Below are positions 46,689 to 57,601 of a stretch of DNA of 64,000 nt, in pieces (position 1 is the stretch's first letter; each line of letters starts with the position of its first letter). The translations under genes were made by a program, and so were the position numbers. Source of the stretch: Centroberyx gerrardi (taxonomy: Eukaryota > Chordata > Actinopteri > Beryciformes > Berycidae). Under the pieces are notes generated by a model that made no database searches, was not told the origin of the DNA, and saw only the letters and a program-made list of their open reading frames with translations. The stretch is taken from the NCBI RefSeq assembly GCF_048128805.1, contig NC_136019.1, forward strand, positions 17,505,381 through 17,569,380. The letters are read 5' to 3'.

Positions 46689-46984
46689 ATGTTTCATGTA
46701 GCATACTCACAACTTTATTGGCATTTTGATGCTTTATTTTAGCTAATTTGAGTCCACGCGTTTTAGTTTAACCTTGTAATGTCAATATTACAGTTTACTT
46801 TGCCCTTCAGTTAACATTTAAAGGCTACGTTTAACATTCTGTGTTTCTTAAAATTAAGACCCATTTCCCATAAACCCTAGCGCTTCCTGTCACAAAGAGG
46901 ATGTTGCTACTTGCCTCCTTTCCTCTCCCTGGCATTTGGTTTGAAGAACAAGCAGGAAGGACAAGTGCCGATAGCAGTCGTAGA

Positions 46985-48490
46985 TAACAGTGGATTCAGA
47001 TACCACCCTAGACAAATAATTAAAAATATTGCCTTTGGTTATTTTTTACGGTTGAAACGGATTTTCAGTAATAAGGAAGATTACAAAGTAAAGGCTCCCT
47101 CCAAAGGGGCTATGAGACAGTAGTGGTTCATCGGGCCCTAAATAAACCAAATAGAGTTGATAGACAACTGTTACTACAACCCCCCTCCCCCGGGAACCTG
47201 TTGATAACAGAAGCACTTTTGTTTCAACAAGTCCTCCAACCCATACGACCACATAGGTCGTTTGTTCCTACCCTCTAATACGACCCACAGGAGCGTTTCC
47301 AACATGATCTCACAAAAATACATGAAAGGAAAACGACCCACAGGAGCGTTTCCAACGTGATCTCACAAAAATACGTGAAATGAAAGCAACTTGGGTTATG
47401 GTTATGGTTAGGCAACTAAAACAACTTGGTTATGGTTAGGAAAATGATTTGGTCAGGGTTAAATTTGGAAACGCTGGGAATCGAACCCCGGTCGCCGACA
47501 TTGAAGGCAAACGTATACGCCCGTCCGCCATCCCTGACCACAACGCCCTTACTTTCCACCGTGCTATTTCAATGTTGAGAGAGAAACTTGACAGTCACGT
47601 GACGTGGACGCAGACCAACGTAGCACATTGTCGTTATTACACAACCGCTAGAGGTCGCTTAACTTTAAAACGTAACTATAGGTCGTAATAAGCTGCTTGT
47701 ACAAACGACCTACGGGGTCGTTTTTTGGGGGAGGACAGGCTCTTTTGTTTCCATGTATAATAGTGTGTCTAAAGAGAGAAGACACATTCTTAAGGAAGTT
47801 TGGGGGATTTTAAAATGTGATGAAAATCTATGGGACATTACAATCATCTAAACCCTGTTCCTGTTACAAAAGGGGTAAAAAAACAAAACGAAACGGGGAC
47901 CGTGTCACTTCTTTCATGAACACTAAACCTACCAAGGATACCAACTGGCTCTTACGAGAAGTGATGGGAAATCATAGATGTGGTAATTGTACACACTGCT
48001 CGAACACTTATAATACTATAATGTTTAACCACCCACAAAATCATTGAGAAATATAAAGAATTCATTAACTGTATGTCCACTCATGTAATCTATATGTTAA
48101 AGTGCACTTGTGGGCTTACATATATTGGCCAAACCCAAAAAATCAGAAATTCTGAATTGCTGAGCATAAGGCAGCCATAAGAAATGGAAACATGGATTAT
48201 GCAACAGATAAAGAGAACAACCAGTATAACCTATAAAGAGCAAAACCATGGATCACTTCTCTCAAATTTATCTGCATTGCTAGAATCCTCCCCAACCCAC
48301 AAGGCGGTAGCATAATCAAACAATTATTGAAAAAATAATTTTATTGGATCTTTACTTTAACAAGCATGTAATTTGTGATAAGCTGCGACCAGCTAGGTGC
48401 TCTGAGAAGGACCAGGACATTTGGAGGGGATATCTAGATCAGGTCCAGGAATCCAGATCATAACAGGGTGCTTATGAAAGGAACTCCTTT
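46985..48490 (+). mobile_element. Penelope-like element remnant upstream of NITR-B4
   Basis: Third copy of the remnant: FGYFLRLKRIFSNKEDYKVK at about 47,032, then after the nested insert WLLREVMGNHRCGNCTHC at about 47,945 and a GIY-YIG-like CGLTYIGQTQKI stretch at about 48,105. Decayed by several frame breaks. It retains the GIY-YIG part, like the B3 copy. Confidence 0.7.
47216..47751. mobile_element. Non-autonomous inverted-repeat transposon with 10 bp target duplication
   Basis: The element 47,226-47,741 is flanked by CTTTTGTTTC on each side. The ends AACAAGTCCTCC ... TAGGTCGTTTGT and the complement of AGCCTGTCCTCC ... TAGGTCGTTTGT form imperfect inverted repeats of about 40 bp. A 9-10 bp target duplication is the mark of Mutator-like elements, so a MULE-type MITE is inferred. 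Inside are two direct copies of a 50-odd bp unit (47,281-47,384, GAGCGTTTCCAAC in each) and a tRNA B-box-like GGTTCGATTCCC on the minus strand. B1 and B3 show the empty site (about 7,309 and 24,127). Confidence 0.85.
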
Positions 48491-48537
48491 TCAGTTCTAG
48501 CCACCAAGCATACTGTTTGATTATTGCCAACAGTAGG

Positions 48538-48539
<2 letters not shown>

Positions 48540-48630
<91 letters not shown>

Positions 48631-48636
48631 GAGAGA
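48540..48636. repeat. (CA)n-(GA)n microsatellite
   Basis: About 42 bp of CA followed by about 54 bp of GA, at the conserved position in the B unit. Confidence 0.95.
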
Positions 48637-48910
48637 ATTCCATGTATACAGTCTGTTTTGACAAGTTACAATTTTCATGATAATCAATGCCCATTAATGA
48701 GCGGTAATTTTATAAATGTGGCACATTTGGGAATAAGGTTGCTGTTTAACCGTAGGCCTAGACATTTTGGGGGAAGCTAGCCCATCTCAATCGAGAAAGC
48801 ACGGGTTAGGGTTAGGTTCTATTTCTGTTACAAATTTAAACTCTGGCACTGTTATTCATATGAAACCACAATGAAATGTTTTTGCTTCATTGTTAACCAA
48901 CTTACTTCAT

Positions 48911-48960
48911 CCAATCAGCAGCCAATCAGGTACTTTGTAAGATGAATATGATGAACCAAT
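48911..48960 (+). promoter_or_regulatory. Three CCAAT boxes, NITR-B4 promoter
   Basis: CCAATCAG at 48,911, 48,922 and 48,956. The last two match the pair in the other B genes; the first is extra and arises from local substitutions (TTCATCCAATCAG where others read TTGATCCACTCA). Confidence 0.5.
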
Positions 48961-49073
48961 CAGATGCTTGCCAGATCTGGCATGATGTAGGAAATGCTGC
49001 TCTTGATGAATCTATTAAGTCTGCTGTCGCGTCAATAAGTCAGAATTGCTGTGGAGAAGAAGCAGAACAAATG

Positions 49074-51013
49074 ATGGAGCTAGAAGCAGAGAAGATGATG
49101 GTGTATCTTCTAAATGTTTTCCTGCTCTGTAATGTTTGTAAGTAACAAATTTCAACTTATGTGATCTTTTCATGAGAGTCTACATACACAGAGGTGATTA
49201 TATGTGATTATATGATGTGATTATATATTTAAACTTTGTGATTTTCTGTTTGTTTCAGGTGTGGCACAATTCAAGGACATCTCTCAGAATGTTTCTTTGA
49301 AAATTGTGGAGGTGAATGACCCGGTTACTATTGAATGTCACTTAAACATTAGTATGAGAAAAAGAGTATGGTACAAATTAACTACAGGGAGGGAACTACA
49401 TCGTGTGGTAACAATAGATACTTACAATAATCAGACTAAATTTGGCGATCAATACAATCAATTTAATCATCGTTACACCATCAAAAATGACTTGAGCATA
49501 TCTGCTACAACGTGGGAGGACACTGGTACATACTACTGTGGAGTGTTACAGTTTAACAACATTGAATTTGGACAAGGAACCTTTTTGATGATAAAAGGTA
49601 TTTTATCTGTGCAGTTTACCATTAAACCTAATTATACTCACATCCCAAGGTAAATTAACATGACTGTTAACATGATGTCAGTGATCACAGTTCATTTGGT
49701 TTCTTTCCCAAGGTCCAAAGATGAACAGTGACTCTGTTGTTCAGCAGCCAGTGTCTAAGTCAGTCCAGCCAGGAGACTCTGTAACTCTCAACTGTTCTGT
49801 TCACACTGGCAACTGTGCAGAGGAATACACTAGTGTCTTTTGGCTGAAAAACTCACAAAATTCTGGTCCAGAAATGATTTACTACTCTGGAAATAAGAAT
49901 GACAGCTGTGAGAAGACTGAGACTGGCTCTCAACAAACTAGCTGTGTCTACAACCTTCCCAAGAAGAACCTCAGCTCTGCCGATGCTGGAACCTACTACT
50001 GCGTTGTGGCTTCATGTGGGGAGATCCTGTTTGGAAATGGGACTGAGCTCAATATTAAAAGTAAGAGCTAAAGCTAAGAGTTAAAGCTAAAGATAAGTGA
50101 AGGGTTTACATATATCGATTTTGAGGAGATAAATTACCTGGAATGCATGATTTGATAATTTAAATCAATACATATGACCCCATGCTAAATTATGTTAGCA
50201 TTTTCTTAACAAAGGTCTTAATAGGCAATAACTTAAATAATAGAAATTGGAGATATTAGGAGAAATTGGATATTAATGTCTGCAATCATTCTGGGAGAGT
50301 CAGGATTGTTTGTTTTTTTTGTTTTTTTTCAAATCGTGGATAGTGCACTTACAGCATTTTTTATTCAAAAGCTAAATAAAATACTGTTTGTTCATTGTCT
50401 TTGCTGTGGAAGGAAATTCCACCTTGAACTCATCACTTGACCTGAGTCCAACTGTTGTTGCACTGGCTTTGTCAAACATCGTTCTTGGGATGGCAACGCT
50501 TCTACTTGTATGGGCACTTTGCAAGAGTCGGAGCAAAGGTCCCACAGGTATTACAAATTATGCATTATAATCATTAGCTGTACATCTGTATCAGAAGCAG
50601 AGTGACACATTCTCTTATGTTCTGTAGCAAATTGTATTGTAGCTATCTTTGATTCTCTCTTCAGAAGAAACTGATGGATCTTCTGAAGGCAATCAGGTAA
50701 TGCAAGCCAATTTTTGTTATTATCATCAACCAAAAGTTCTCTTATGTGCTGTAACATTAAGTGTGTCTCGGTGAAAAGCTCAGCACCCACATTGCCAGAT
50801 GTAAACATTGCATGGCCTGTCTGTTTTCCATTATACCTTCAGAACAAGTCTCTAATACTTTATTTACATTTCCATGTTCCTCAGACTAGTGATGCAGTTC
50901 ACTATGCAGCAGTGAGTTTGGCTCCCAGAAGCTCCTCCTCCAGGCCAGCCACAGTGAAATACAGTAGAGACGCTGTATTGTATTCTGAGGTCAGGTACCG
51001 TCAACAGGACTGA
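49074..51013 (+). CDS. nitr: NITR-B4, inhibitory novel immune-type receptor (6 exons, 348 aa)
   Basis: Subfamily B NITR. Exons are 49,074-49,137, 49,259-49,597 (V), 49,713-50,060 (I), 50,413-50,547 (transmembrane), 50,665-50,696 and 50,885-51,013. The second of two ATGs is chosen (A at -3, G at +4). The V domain is the most divergent of the B group (SQNVSLKIVEVNDPVTIEC, LHRVVTIDTY) and lacks five residues, VAFDT in B3, just before the IKNDLSIS strand; its J-like end is FGQGT. It lacks the extra loop cysteine of B1 and B3. The I domain has six cysteines, nearly identical to its paralogues. Stalk STLNSSLD, uncharged helix, ITIMs VHYAAV and VLYSEV. No break; whether the shortened V fold is stable is unknown. 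Confidence 0.91.
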
Positions 51014-52091
51014 GAGGTTTAGTCCTGGACAGGTGGAGATATGAGGGAGAATGAATATCAAATGCATATCTGTTGTTGACTCTCGTACATAAAGAAGGTT
51101 ATAATATGACCAAAGACGTCTCTGTCATGTTTTTTTGTGAAATGTGAACAAGCCAGCCACTTAGCACTTCATGATTGTAATTAAAGTTGGACTAGGCTAC
51201 TGCAAACCTTTGAGCTCCAAATGGCAGCGAGAGGTAACAGAAGAGGTAAGGAATTTTTAGGACTTCAATACCCAGAACAAGACAGTATTAGCACATGTGG
51301 AAGAACATCATATGATGACAAGGACTAGGGGTTATGAGTATAATTAAAGAGTTGTAAGTTTGAAGAGCTATGTAAATACTATACAAACATGTTCTGCAGA
51401 GGTTATGGATTGGGGGTGTTGCCAGCCTCCAGATATACACTGTGATGAGCATGAAGATACTGTGTTATGTGCACCTTCATGTGTGTATGTGAGAGGGTTA
51501 AATATGTATTTACATATGTACCTATGTATCTACATGTTTGTTTGAGTGTGAGTATGAATAGACTTGTGAGAGAGGGATGGAGGGGGCCTACAGCCCTACA
51601 GGTCCAGAGCAAACCACAAATCACTGTGCCGGCAGAGTATTATTCTTCGCTTGGGAAGATCTAATGTTGGTGAGTCCAGCTTTTTCTGGATGGAGCAAAA
51701 CTGCTGGAGACAGTGGGTGCATTTCATTGCATTCATTTCGTATCCTCTGTCCTCGCAGTCTCAACTCCTTGCTGACTCGTCATCCAAAAATGAACCGCCA
51801 TCTTTAAGGATGTTCCAAATGGTTAAAAGACACATGAAGGAGCCTTCATCTCTCCTCACTTCTGTCCACCAATGAGGCGTGGCCATACCATCAGAAATGT
51901 GTAAAAAAAAAAGACATAAAATCTATCAAATCTTTCTTGTGAATAGTATTTGTGTGGGTTGCTATGGAATTTTACTTCGGGGATAATAAATTCTGACTAA
52001 ACTTAACAGCTTTTCATTGTCTATTTTGCACAGTATGTTCTAGATCTATGGTAATTTAGGTGTATAAAGAGTAAAACTTTGGTTCATTGCT
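51014..52091. other. 3' flank of NITR-B4
   Basis: No gene. 51,014-51,260 is shared with B1 and B2 flanks and about 51,590-52,091 with the B3 flank. 51,280-51,560 is not seen elsewhere in the window. Confidence 0.65.
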
Positions 52092-54344
52092 AGTGAGATG
52101 TCAAATAACCTACATGATCATTGCCTAGCCCGAGTTGCAAAAGCACAGACACACATCAGCTTAAGAAATGTATTTTAGGTATTCTACCTCCATGAGGTAG
52201 ACGAGGCTCATTAGAGGTTGACATACTGTAGGTGAATTACACATTAACCTTAACTTTGTGAAACGTTTCTATGTGGATGAAACTAGACGGCCATCATCCG
52301 TGGAGGGGAATGGAATACTGTGCACAAGGAGCCTCAAACGCCACACTTCAAACGTCACTTCAATGTAGCGCGTGCAAGGACATTCTATTTGACAGGACAC
52401 CATTCACTCGCTTCCTCTCCTCCTCTTGTCTTTTCCTCACTTCCCTGTGACCTTTCACCGAGGAGTCGAGGAAGAGACACGAGGTGCAGCGAGGAGAAAT
52501 CGTTATGTCATGGAAGGCACCCAGTGATTTAAGTTTAAATTCATCACTTCCTGTGAACATTGAAGTGACCACAAGCAAGTTTCTGTTCCATCCATTTGTG
52601 TCGGAAGGGTTGGATCTGATACGCAGCTATTTACTTCAGTGCAGCCTGCTCCATTGGCCACACATGCAGCATGATGCCAGATCTGAAATGGAGCCGGATC
52701 AGAGCCGCAACTTTGTAGATACGCATGGCTTCTATTTTTGCAGCTGTTTGTTGCATATTTGTGCCAAATAAATCAGTAAACAAAATAGAGGATACATAAA
52801 CCAATGTCACTGAAATAAATGTTTCAGATGAGGTTATCTATGGATAGTCGCTGAGAAGCCTTTTTTTATTTTTAGTTTTAGCTCAACCAGAAGCTAAATA
52901 TAACAACTTGAGTTGTTTATCGAAAAATAAGCAAAACTAGATAATTTTGTTCACTTACTCATAGCTAAAATAGGCCCAACACAACCAGGAGACTGCGGTG
53001 GAACAAGAACGGAACTGGTGTAGCAGCTTAAAATGCCGTGCTGCAACTGGGTCGCAACAAGTTTAGATATGCAAATGTAAGCATGCTGTGTAGTTTAGTG
53101 GTAAGGTATATAATAGCAGGAAAAACGTAATTGATAATACTGATAATACAAGTAACTGGCTCACATTTCTATATCGTGATATTCTTAAATCTTTTTATGA
53201 AGTCCATGAAGATGCTTAAAATGCTACATTCAACTTGACTGTATGTTTGTATGTTTGAAAATCTGTGCATTCTTTCCTCCATGAAGTACCATATTTGTTG
53301 AATAATGCCAGTGTACAGTATATAAACACAAACATTACAATGTCAAAGTCAAGTTTCAGCCTTTAACATGTGTTCTCACCCCTGTGGTGAAGGTGGTGTG
53401 AACTTCAGTGAGCGAGTTTCCATTGGTGGAAACTTAAGTACTTACAGAGCTTGAACACAGGAAGACTGGCCTGTAGCCTCAAGCCCACAGCGTCTTGCAG
53501 TTCAGCCAGCCTGGTCTCATGAAATTTTCTGAAATGAGCGCAATATCTTAAAATACAAACATGGTCTGTACACAAAAAGTGAGAGAAATATGTTTCCACA
53601 CCAGGAATGGATTACGTGGATGAGACACAACTAGAAACAGGAAGGAGTTTGACATTGAAACAGTGAAAGGGTGTGGAGGTCGGTGGAGGTCGTTCACTAA
53701 ACCTAACTTTAACCCCAACCTTAGTTAAAGTTGTTTTACTTTATTTACTAAACTTAAAAGGAATAGTTAGGTTTTGGGGGGATTTTGCTATTTTTCCTAC
53801 TTGCCCAGAGTGCAACAAACTCGTGGATGCCATTTTTATGTCTCTACGTGCAGTTTGGAATGGGAACTGTTAGCTTAGCTCAATTGCTGGAAGTCAATGC
53901 GATCAAGTAGCAGCTTCTCTCAAAAGTAGGGGAAAAAACCCGCTCAGTATATTCCAGCTTGAACAAATATGGCTCTACAACATACTGGTCTTCCTCACAA
54001 AGCAATCACAAATACCGATGGCAACATGGCTGGCTAAAAACTTCCTGAAAGGTTTGAGTTTACAAAAGTGCACTTTGCGAGAAGAGAGCGGAGGCAGAAC
54101 CTAATGATACATTCCAGAAAACTGGGAACTGGAAAACTTCCCACTTGGAATGTCCTACTTCCCACCTCAGAGCACTCAAGTGGTTGAGGTGGGAACCATG
54201 GAAGTATTATATTGGTGAGAACCTGAGCTCAGAGAAGAGTCTCAACTAGGAATTACAAGTCGGAAGGCCATTCATATGGATTTTTCCTATTCGGAAGTAG
54301 GAAGTTTTCCAGTTCCCAGTGGTTTTGAACGTACAATAAAAGAC
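52092..54344. other. Intergenic region B4-A4
   Basis: No gene is supported. 53,357-53,690 is paralogous to 17,107-17,440. A pair of inverted repeats of 21 bp (ACTGGGAACTGGAAAACTTCC at 54,121-54,141, complement at 54,300-54,320) may bound a small 200-bp MITE. 52,280-52,790 has short open frames without coding signature. Confidence 0.55.
54121..54320. mobile_element. Small inverted-repeat element
   Basis: Perfect 21 bp inverted repeats 158 bp apart, with further imperfect pairing inward (GGAAGTAGG and CCTACTTCC). The true ends may lie some bases outside. A3's flank begins just beyond it. Confidence 0.5.
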
Positions 54345-55850
54345 ATCTTGCCAGGAATGAGAAAGTGGATAGGAGGTTGATCTGATATCATTTCTTTATT
54401 ATTAGTCGAATTAACAACTTTATGAATATGTACATTACAATGTATGGCTTTTGGCCTATTGACCTTTGTCCATATGCTCTGTACCTCTTTGTGTGTAGCA
54501 GCCTTTGTGGTTCTCACCAGGATTAAGAGGTGTTTTTGCTCTTGCAAACATACTGCTCTTGTTACTAAAGAAAATTACAGCATCCAAAACCAGCATTTTT
54601 GTGAATAACAGAAGGTATCGACTCAACCTAAAGAAAGCATAATGAAAAGTGTCCTTATAGGGTCTCTTACAACACTACTACTAACAATAATGATAATAAT
54701 AATGATAACTGGACAGCACACAGTAGAGCGCATACTTCCGCCAACACTATGCAGTTGTCAACATATGCCAGTTCCACATGTCAGGTTTTCAACAAAAGTT
54801 AATCATTTCTTCCGTGCCTCATTACCACCTTGTTTTACATTTTCATGACTGGACCTGAAATGGGATATGAGATATGGCTGTTCAAATTCTAGCCATTTTT
54901 AAGCATTTTATCTGATAATCACAACACGACATGGCCAATCAGCTCTTTGTCTGTTCAGTGGCCATTATGGCTGCCCTTCTACCATTGGACCAAGTTTTGG
55001 AAAAAATGGCAGGGCGGTTATGTCTAAATTGGTAATGAGCTCTCCAGTGCCCCTATGTTGTTTAATTGGGCCAATAATGGAGGGTATGCCTCCATTATTG
55101 TGTTATGTGAATCCGTTTGGAAGTTATATGCATTTTTGTGAGAGGCCACGCCCACTACCACCCCCTTTAGCAGTTAAAGCAGTTAAAATCCTACATAGCG
55201 CGTTTTGAACAAGCTGGAGACATTAGAGAGTTTTAGTAGATAACAGAAAAAACACTTGTGAAATATTTTCTTTTGAAGTGGAAAAAATGTCAACCACAAT
55301 AAGCAGGTTTGAAGCAAGCTGCTGAGTTGAAAAGTCAGGAATCAATTCTATGAGACCTTCAGATCAGCCTCTCATTTATTGTTAAAATTTGTCTCTTCAC
55401 AACATCACAGGTTACAGTCTGGATTCTAGCTTTGGATTCTAGCTTTGGAAGCTTGGAGTCATGTTCTCAAGTATGGAGTGAACTGCCTAAAATCTTTTTC
55501 CATTGCTCCCTATCCCTAGTAAAGCTAACCAGTTACTACTAGTTGGACAGATAATATTATGCTTGCATACCAGTTATCTGGTCTGCATAACTTTGAAAGC
55601 TGTACATATCGGGCTGCCTTCCTGGTGATCAGAGCATGACTGGACTCTGCTGTATCTTAAACCAATGTTCATGTGTGCAGGTATTTTCTGTTTCACTGAT
55701 TTTAAAACTAATGTTCAGATGTGGAGTCATTTTGTGGTTCAGATACCTCTATCCATGTGTCTTTTCAAGGACCAGAATTGACACTGTAGGGGGCTGTGAC
55801 CATGTCTTCAATGTTGCCTAAATAGGAAATTCAATGTCAGTTCTGGTGGG
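54345..55850. repeat. 5' flank of NITR-A4, direct repeat of the A3 flank
   Basis: Copy of 41,690-43,281 with a few indels (for example loss of about 75 bp near 55,490 and a short repeat of GATTCTAGCTTTGG at 55,421 and 55,435). No gene. Confidence 0.75.
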
Positions 55851-55855
55851 CCAAT
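55851..55855 (+). promoter_or_regulatory. CCAAT box, NITR-A4 promoter
   Basis: GGGCCAATCAAAT, 75-79 bp upstream of the A4 ATG, as in the other A genes. Confidence 0.5.
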
Positions 55856-55929
55856 CAAATAGAGTCTTGTCTCTGAAGAGTGGAGCACATATGGAGATTC
55901 TCTCAGTTCTACACAGAAATTTTGACATG

Positions 55930-57514
55930 ATGACACCTCCGAAGTTTGCTTTTTATCTGACATGTCTATTCTTGGGGAGAATGAGTAAGTTGTGCATTTT
56001 GTATCATTTAGACTGTGTGCTCAATCTTCATATGATTGCTTCTAATATTTTTTTTATTTATTCTGCAATACAGTATGCACATTACAGTTTTCTCAAGATG
56101 CTTTATGAATTGTGCATTTCCTTTATCTCTATTTCAGCTCATATGACAACTCTGAAACAATCCTCATCTGTACATCAGGAGAGTGGTCTTATATCAGTTA
56201 ATGTTGGAGACAACGTGACTTTGCGATGCTTCTCTGAAGGTGATGTAGCAGTGATGTTTTACTGGTATAAGCTAACACTGGGACAGAAACCAAAGGTCAT
56301 GTCTACCTTCTACAAATACGATAAAAATGGCAGTTTTCATGATGAATTCAAGTACGATCCACGCTTCATACTGGAAACTGAAAATGGTAAAAATCACTTG
56401 AAGATCTCAGATTTGCGCCTTTCAGACTCAGCAACTTATTTCTGCGCAAGTAGCTATTCCTATGAGTTTACATTTGCGGAGGGCGCTATTCTCAGTGTAA
56501 AGGGTTCGGGTTCCAACATCCAAGCTTTCATCCATCAGCCAGCGTCTGAGACCATCCAGCCAGGAGACTCTGTGACTCTGAACTGTACAGTACACACTGG
56601 GACCTGTGACGGAGAACACAGTGTTTACTGGTTCAGAAGCTCAGGAGAATCTCGTCCAGCAATCATTTACACCCATGGAGTCAGGAATGATCAGTGTGAG
56701 AGGAAACCCAAGACCCAAACACAGACCTGTGTCTACAACTTCCCAATGAAGAGCCTGAATGTTTCTGATGCTGGGACCTACTACTGTGCTGTGGTCTCAT
56801 GTGGGGAGATACTGTTTGGAAATGGGACCGAGATGGACATTGAACGTAAGTCACATTTTAGCAGAGGCTGTCTCATTTCACAAATAGTTGTGATTACTCC
56901 CTCACCAAACTTCAGATTAACATTAACAGAAAAAAACACTTTACAATGTGTCCTAATGTCTGGATCTGTGCAGATGGGGTGGATTCTCTTGTCTTAGTGT
57001 ATCTCTTGAGTGTGGCAGTGGCATTCACCACCATCCTTGCTGTTATCCTGGCTTTCTCGGTGTACAAGATGAACAAGAGAAACTGTTGCCAATGCACAGG
57101 TAATTAATATTCTTTGTATTTGATTGCATATACAGTATTCACTGTACATGGCATTTCAGTAAGAGGGCTTTTCATTCTGTCTATTTTTTTCAAAAACAGA
57201 TTCTCAACCAACAAGGTCAGCTGCCTCTATTCCAAATGTAGAGGTGAGTCTTTTCTAATTACATCAACTGTTGTATTACTGTACCAAGATATGTTTATAG
57301 CACAGCAATAAAGTGTTTCTGTGGGCTTCTGTCATATTTCTCTCATATGCAACGTGTTACATAATTGTGATTTACTGTTTTTATTTCTTGTTACCAGGGC
57401 CAAGATGCAGACAACCTCCATTACGCTGCTTTAAGCGCAAACAAGGACAACAGATCAAGAAGAAAGAGGGACAACACCAAGACTGAATGTGTGTACTCCA
57501 GCATAAGGCAGTAG
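55930..57514 (+). CDS. nitr: NITR-A4, inhibitory novel immune-type receptor (5 exons, 349 aa)
   Basis: Subfamily A NITR. Exons are 55,930-55,984, 56,138-56,845 (V plus I), 56,974-57,099 (transmembrane), 57,200-57,243 and 57,398-57,514. An extra ATG directly precedes the start used here; the second has A at -3 and matches the other A genes. The V domain resembles A3 (GDVAVMFYWYK) with its own third loop (SYSYEFTF) and FAEG end. The I domain has six cysteines and FGNGTE. The tail is the most divergent of the A group: exon 4 reads DSQPTRSAASIPNVE and exon 5 starts with Gly, with ANKDNRSRRKR in place of ENKSKRSRRQR. Both tyrosine motifs, LHYAAL and CVYSSI, are kept. The shared 3' UTR stops at about 57,600, where LINE sequence begins, so the distal AATAAA of A1-A3 is absent. 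Confidence 0.92.
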
Positions 57515-57601
57515 AGCTGGGCATGTTTCATCTGTACTTTGATTGATCAGGCTTTGTTTCTATATAACAGTGCATAATTTTATTAGTACCTCTTTATAAG
57601 A

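Larger units (their letters stand above)
46689..48910. other. 5' flank of NITR-B4 (host-like and mobile DNA)
   Basis: No host gene. It carries a Penelope-like remnant (46,985-47,215 and 47,752-48,490), split by the 516 bp inverted-repeat element listed separately, then the CA-GA microsatellite at 48,540-48,636. The whole follows the same order as upstream of B1 and B3. Confidence 0.65.

Noticed and set aside
47480-47510. tRNA gene at the GGTTCGATTCCC motif
   Set aside because: Only a B-box-like stretch is present; there is no cloverleaf or anticodon arm, and it lies within a transposon.
2166-57514. T-cell receptor, CD300-like or DICP identity for the Ig genes
   Set aside because: The second domain has the six-cysteine pattern and its own FGxG J-like end, which fits NITRs. 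There are no recombination signal sequences, constant domains or D-type domains.
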